This document shows, in pieces, positions 60,065-64,000 of a stretch of 64,000 nucleotides of DNA. A model generated the notes under the pieces. It ran no database searches. It was not told the origin of the DNA and saw only the letters and a list, made by a program, of their open reading frames with translations. Source of the DNA: Paraburkholderia fungorum. GTDB lineage: Bacteria; Pseudomonadota; Gammaproteobacteria; Burkholderiales; Burkholderiaceae. Positions within the stretch are counted from its first letter, which is position 1, and each line of letters begins with the position of its first letter. Location of the stretch: assembly GCF_003610895.1 (NCBI RefSeq), contig NZ_MCAS01000012.1:393046-457045 (forward strand), in the 5' to 3' direction. Made by a program: the position numbers and the translations under genes.

Positions 60065-62383
60065 TCAGAAATCCATCTTCATGCTGACCGACACATTGCG
60101 GCCGGGCGCCGTATAGGCGTCCTTGATGGGCGACGAATCGGCAATGCCGCGCACGTCCGACCAGTTCCAGTACTTGCGGTCGAACAGATTGAACACGCCG
60201 AGATAGGCGACCACATGTTTGTTGAAGCGGTAGCCGCCGCGCAGATCGACCACGAACGACGAAGCCGGCGCGAAACAGGTTTGCGAGGCGCAACTCTTCG
60301 GCGTGATGTCGCTCGATTTCTTCGCCGCCTGGAACAGCAGGTCGGCTTGCGCGAACCAGCGCTCGCCCGGTTCATAGCGAATACCGAACACCGCCGAGAA
60401 CGGGTTGACCGAATCCAGCGGCTGGCTCGCGGAATTGCCGCTGTCCACGCTGCCTTTGGTGAAGGCCATCGCGGTCTTGAGCGAGAAGCCGTGCGGCAGC
60501 GCCCATTCCGCGCGGCCTTCCAGGCCGTGAATGTAGGCCTTGGAAAAGTTGACGTACTGAAACACCAGCGGGTCGTTGGGGCGTCCGGTGCCGCCCACGG
60601 TTTGCTGCGAGATGAAGTCGCGATAGCGGCCGGCGAAGATCGCTGCACTGTAGCGCAGCGGACCGAGCCCGGTGCCGAGCTTGCCGCGCAAACCGGCTTC
60701 GATGGTGTCGCTGGTTTCCGGCTTCAGGTTTGGATTGCCGATCGAGGTGTAGCCATAGAGCGGATTGGCAAAGCTGTTGTTCACCTGGTCCGGCGCCGGC
60801 GCACGGAAACCATGCGCATATTGTGCGTACGGAATCAGCGCGGGCGACACTTCGTACAGCACCGCCAGCCGCGGCGACAACGCGTTGTCGCTCGACGAAA
60901 CCGGCTTGCCCAGATACTGCGGATCGCCGGTCTTCGCGCTCAGCTTGTAGGTGTCAAAGCGCAAGCCCGGCGTGACGGTCAACGCGCCGTAGCTGATCTG
61001 ATCCTGAATGAACGCACCGAGCAAGCGGTAGTCGGTATCGGGGAACGGTTTGTTCGGGAACGCGGCTTCGCCTACGCCCGGCACGGTGCCGTCGCGCAGT
61101 GCGGTCACACGATCGAGACTGCCGTCGCCGCCATACAGCAGCTTGTGCGAAAGAATCCCGGTCTGGAAGTTGCTCTCCGCAAATGCCGATCCGCCGAAGA
61201 CACGCTCGCCATAGTGACTCAAACGGGTACGTGACGCGGAAGAGCCACGCGTCTCATACGAATTCTGATCCTGCCAGGCATCCTGGTAGTACACCTGAAC
61301 ATGTGCGGTCTGGAAATAGCGGGCAGCGTTGTTATTGAAGTCGTAGTCGACGCTATAGCGGTTGCGCTCCAGCTTGTCATTGCCGGTCAGGGCGAGCGTG
61401 GTGGGCGGATTGATGGCCGACAGCACGTTCGTATCGATCCGCTCGCGCACGGTTTCGGCGGTGAATTTGAAGGTGTCGTGCGCGGTCGGCTTGACGACGA
61501 GCTTGCCGAGCAGCGTTTCGGAATAGGTGTCCTGCGGATTCGCCGTAGTGCGCTTCGTACTGCTGGAGTTGTTGCTCCCCTGGTTGTCCACTTCATGGCC
61601 GCGCCGGCCGTCGGCAATCAGCATGCCCTGGATCATGTCGTTGCCGCCGGCTGCCTGCACCGTCGCACCGAAACTGCGATCGGTGGAGTCGTAGCCTGGG
61701 CGCAGCGAAAAATAGGTGCGCTTGTTGTAGATGTCGAGCAGATCCTGCGGATCCTTGGTCAGAAAGTTCACCGCGCCGGTCAAGCCGTCGCTGCCATACA
61801 GCGCGGAGGCCGGGCCGCGCAGAATCTCGATGCGCTTGAGCGTGCCGAGATCGGCGTAGTCGCCACGACCCGCTTCAAGCGGGCCGAAAGTGAACGAATA
61901 GGGCAGACGGATGCCGTCTTCCATCAGCAGGATGCGATTGCCTTCGAGGCCGCGGATATTGATGCTCGAATCGTTGTCGCGGCCACCGCCCATGGCGGCC
62001 GAGGAAGGCCGGTAGGGCGTGCGGCGCACCGTGACGCCGGGCTCGTAGCGCAGAGCGTCCTTGATGTTGTCGGCTTGCTGTTCTTCGAGGTCCTCGTCCG
62101 TGATGACCGACACCGACGCGGCCGTGCGGCTCTGGGCCGAGGCGGTGCGCGTGGCGGTGACGGTGACCGGGTCTAGCGATCGCGCGGATGCCAGATGCAC
62201 CGGCTGGGTCGATTGGATCGATTGGATCGATGGTGGGGCCTGCGTCGCCAGTGGCGCGGCGCTGTCCTGAGGTTGCGCGATATCTGCTGCGTGAGCCGGC
62301 TGCGCGGCCCATAAACCGACGACGCCAAAAACGCCGGACAGCATGGCGCACAGCGGACGTCGCGCTGTATTGAGGTGATGCAC
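60065..62383 (-). CDS. hmuR: TonB-dependent heme/hemoglobin receptor
   Basis: This is a 772-residue outer-membrane receptor with a signal peptide at about 1-32 and a TonB box-like DPVTVTATRT. The plug contains RRTPYRPSSAAMGGGRDNDSS and NIRGLEGNRILLMEDGIRLP, typical of heme receptors. The FRAP (about 527-530) and NPNL (about 549-552) boxes are kept, but no histidine lies between them. It brings heme to the periplasm for HmuT. A short IQSIQSTQ repeat marks the signal-to-plug link. It is the first gene of the operon, behind a Fur-type promoter. Confidence 0.92.
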   Translation of the reverse strand: MHHLNTARRPLCAMLSGVFGVVGLWAAQPAHAADIAQPQDSAAPLATQAPPSIQSIQSTQPVHLASARSLDPVTVTATRTASAQSRTAASVSVITDEDLEEQQADNIKDALRYEPGVTVRRTPYRPSSAAMGGGRDNDSSINIRGLEGNRILLMEDGIRLPYSFTFGPLEAGRGDYADLGTLKRIEILRGPASALYGSDGLTGAVNFLTKDPQDLLDIYNKRTYFSLRPGYDSTDRSFGATVQAAGGNDMIQGMLIADGRRGHEVDNQGSNNSSSTKRTTANPQDTYSETLLGKLVVKPTAHDTFKFTAETVRERIDTNVLSAINPPTTLALTGNDKLERNRYSVDYDFNNNAARYFQTAHVQVYYQDAWQDQNSYETRGSSASRTRLSHYGERVFGGSAFAESNFQTGILSHKLLYGGDGSLDRVTALRDGTVPGVGEAAFPNKPFPDTDYRLLGAFIQDQISYGALTVTPGLRFDTYKLSAKTGDPQYLGKPVSSSDNALSPRLAVLYEVSPALIPYAQYAHGFRAPAPDQVNNSFANPLYGYTSIGNPNLKPETSDTIEAGLRGKLGTGLGPLRYSAAIFAGRYRDFISQQTVGGTGRPNDPLVFQYVNFSKAYIHGLEGRAEWALPHGFSLKTAMAFTKGSVDSGNSASQPLDSVNPFSAVFGIRYEPGERWFAQADLLFQAAKKSSDITPKSCASQTCFAPASSFVVDLRGGYRFNKHVVAYLGVFNLFDRKYWNWSDVRGIADSSPIKDAYTAPGRNVSVSMKMDF

Positions 62384-62509
62384 GTGTGGTTCTCCCGATC
62401 AAACAAGCCCGTAGCTGGCTGGGTGACGAGAGGCACCTGGCTGGCAGTTCGCAACGATGTGCGGACTGTGTATGTGAAATGGATAAATGGAGGTAACGAA
62501 AGCCTTACA

Positions 62510-62538
62510 AATTTATTGTAAATGAGAATCAATGTCAA
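62510..62538 (-). promoter_or_regulatory. hmu promoter with Fur box
   Basis: On the minus strand a consensus -35 TTGACA (62533-62538) is followed after exactly 17 bp by TAAATT (62510-62515). The spacer holds ATTGATTCTCATTTAC, a good match to Fur-box repeats, placed to block RNA polymerase when iron is plentiful. It lies about 130 bp upstream of hmuR. The rest of the 333-bp gap (62384-62716) shows no gene. Confidence 0.75.
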
Positions 62539-62716
62539 TTGAGTGCGCGTAAATTTCTGCCAGGTGTTGTTTGAAGGAGGGGTGGATGAGTGTTGTCCGG
62601 CGTGAGCGGTTGGACGCGGATCATCGCCAAACGAGAGGTCTGCGTTGCCCGACCAGCACTTCGGCATCGTCAGCGCGCGCCGTATAGTGGGTCTGGTGAG
62701 CGCAAGGAGAATGCTG

Positions 62717-64000
62717 ATGAGCGATACGATTCGTCTGGACGGCCGCGTGCTGTACCTGTCCCAGGACCCCGCGGTGATCGAGGCGCAACTGGCCGGCGAG
62801 AACTTCACGCGCGCGAGTGCCGGCCCGCTGCGCGACAACGTCTCGACTGACGAAATCACACCGGTCACCGTCATGCTCACCTATGACGAACGCCTTGGCC
62901 AGTATCCGTACGTGGGCTTCCAGGCGGGTGAGCGCCTGCCAATTGGCCGCAATGCCGTCAGGAACGGTGGTTTTCAGGTGACGGTGGCGGGCAAGCGTTA
63001 CGGCAAGGGGTCATCGCGCGAATCGAGTCCGTTGGCGGAGTTGTCGGCGGGCATCCGCCTGATCGTTGCCGAGAGTTTCGAGCGCATCTATCAGCAGAAT
63101 TGCGACAACATCGGTATCCTGACTACCTCCGATTTCTCGGTGCTCGATCGTCTGATCGCGGGAGAGGCGGTGCCGATCGACGAGTTTCTCAAAGGCCGCG
63201 ACGCGCTTACGCAGCAGATCATTCGCAGCGGTGGCCTGCTCGCGTACAGCAAGTTTGCCCACTGGCCCGCGCCGCGTGCGAAGAACATGGCGAATGCCGC
63301 TCATGCGGCGAGCGCCACGGAGCCGAAGACGTTGGTCGAGAAGATCATCGAACGTCATCTTCATCCGGGAATTGACCGCGCGCAGCGTGGCGACGGCGTG
63401 TTCATTGCCGCCGACTGGCGCTTCAGTCACGACTATTTCACCGGCATGTGCGCACATCTGATGCATCGCGCGTTCGGTCGACCCGCGCCGCTGCATGAGC
63501 CGGATCACATCATCGCGTTTCAGGATCATCTGGTGCTCGCTTCGCAAAGCATTCCGCACGTGCGCGACGGATTACTGCCAGGCGTTGCCAATCTGATGGA
63601 AGGGCACACGTCTTTTTCGCGCGACTATCCGGTGCGCTCGCACGGCGCGCTCGATAACTCGCCAGGTTCCGAGGGCATCTGTCATGCGCTGATGGCCGAG
63701 CAGTACGCGTTGCCGGGGCAGGTCGCGTGCGGCACCGATTCGCACACGCCGCATTCGGGCGCGCTCGGCTGCCTCGCGTTCGGTGCGGGCGCAACGGAAA
63801 TCGCCAATAGCTGGGTGACGGGCTACGTGCGCTGCAACGTGCCGGAGACGTTGCGCATCGAGATTAGCGGCGCGTTGCGCGAGGGTGTCACCGCGAAAGA
63901 TGTGGTGCTGCATCTGCTGCAGATGGACGCGATCCGCTCGGGCGGCGCGATCGGCCTCGTGTTCGAATACGGCGGCGCGGCGGTGCGTGCGATGTCGATC
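62717..64000 (+). CDS. Aconitase-family hydro-lyase with small domain first (partial)
   Basis: The reading frame runs off the right end after 428 residues. Residues about 30-160 form the small swivel domain of aconitase/isopropylmalate isomerase enzymes (DNVSTDEITPV and YGKGSSRESSP). The large [4Fe-4S] domain starts after about residue 200 with VEKIIERHL, AFQDHLVLAS and ACGTDSHTPHSGALGCLAFGAGATEIAN; the cysteine before GTDSHTP is the first cluster ligand. Placing the swivel domain in front of the catalytic domain reverses the order of canonical aconitases. ATG 62717 follows AAGGAGA. The substrate is unknown: citrate, isopropylmalate and related acids are all possible. Confidence 0.85.
   Translation, partial: MSDTIRLDGRVLYLSQDPAVIEAQLAGENFTRASAGPLRDNVSTDEITPVTVMLTYDERLGQYPYVGFQAGERLPIGRNAVRNGGFQVTVAGKRYGKGSSRESSPLAELSAGIRLIVAESFERIYQQNCDNIGILTTSDFSVLDRLIAGEAVPIDEFLKGRDALTQQIIRSGGLLAYSKFAHWPAPRAKNMANAAHAASATEPKTLVEKIIERHLHPGIDRAQRGDGVFIAADWRFSHDYFTGMCAHLMHRAFGRPAPLHEPDHIIAFQDHLVLASQSIPHVRDGLLPGVANLMEGHTSFSRDYPVRSHGALDNSPGSEGICHALMAEQYALPGQVACGTDSHTPHSGALGCLAFGAGATEIANSWVTGYVRCNVPETLRIEISGALREGVTAKDVVLHLLQMDAIRSGGAIGLVFEYGGAAVRAMSI

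Noticed and set aside
1..64000. tRNA, rRNA and riboswitch signatures
   Set aside because: No cloverleaf-like or rRNA-like stretch and no known riboswitch core was recognised on either strand, though short structured RNAs could be missed by eye.

Overview
The window looks like chromosomal DNA of a Burkholderia/Paraburkholderia-type betaproteobacterium. It is GC-rich, carries two Burkholderia-type trimeric porins, polyhydroxybutyrate genes (phaP, phaB), many LysR regulators, and hmuRSTUV and copper-uptake clusters of the kind seen in that group. No tRNA, rRNA, insertion sequence, integrase or CRISPR array was found. All functional statements rest on reading motifs and gene order; no database search was possible.

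Layout. 1-6512: an inducible beta-galactoside operon (ABC ATPase, GH42 beta-galactosidase, sugar-binding protein, two permeases) behind a LacI-type palindrome. 6663-10158: an AT-richer two-gene island on the minus strand, a HerA-like ATPase followed 4 nt later by an OLD-like ATPase with a TOPRIM domain; this is a candidate anti-phage module. 10383-14555: a TonB-dependent receptor with its own ExbB, ExbD and TonB, downstream of a Zur-like palindrome. 14828-17259: a CPYC flavoprotein divergent from an Rrf2 regulator, then a LysR gene. 17460-23359: a ribose ABC operon with ribokinase, followed by a secreted nucleoside hydrolase lipoprotein. 23411-27093: a LysR gene divergent from a dicarboxylate/amino-acid symporter and a class V PLP enzyme.

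27393-31595: a small protein, a VOC protein, then the most unusual locus of the window: a cyclic-nucleotide-binding protein whose C-terminus resembles the flagellar rotor protein FliG, followed by a MotA-like and a MotB-like stator gene, with no flagellar genes around. 31880-37995: a sterol-desaturase-family enzyme, then a minus-strand copper-type uptake cluster (DUF2946, TonB receptor, PepSY membrane protein, PCuAC chaperone) with a 13-bp minisatellite at one stop codon. 38284-45194: a TPR/glycosyltransferase-like protein; a LysR gene divergent from an arylsulfotransferase-like propeller and a nucleobase permease; a porin.

45195-49423: an AT-rich gap with repeats and a palindrome, a second copy of the small-protein family, phasin, acetoacetyl-CoA reductase, a small membrane protein, a carboxymuconolactone-decarboxylase-like protein and an XRE regulator. 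49430-54683: a second porin and a three-subunit membrane-bound gluconate-type dehydrogenase with a LacI-type palindrome upstream. 55067-62538: a LysR gene and the hmuRSTUV heme operon under a Fur-type promoter. 62717-64000: the start of an aconitase-family gene with the small domain in front, cut by the window end.

The overall theme is nutrient scavenging (sugars, ribose, heme, copper, probably zinc), carbon storage, periplasmic sugar oxidation, one defence-like island and one orphan motor-like cassette.
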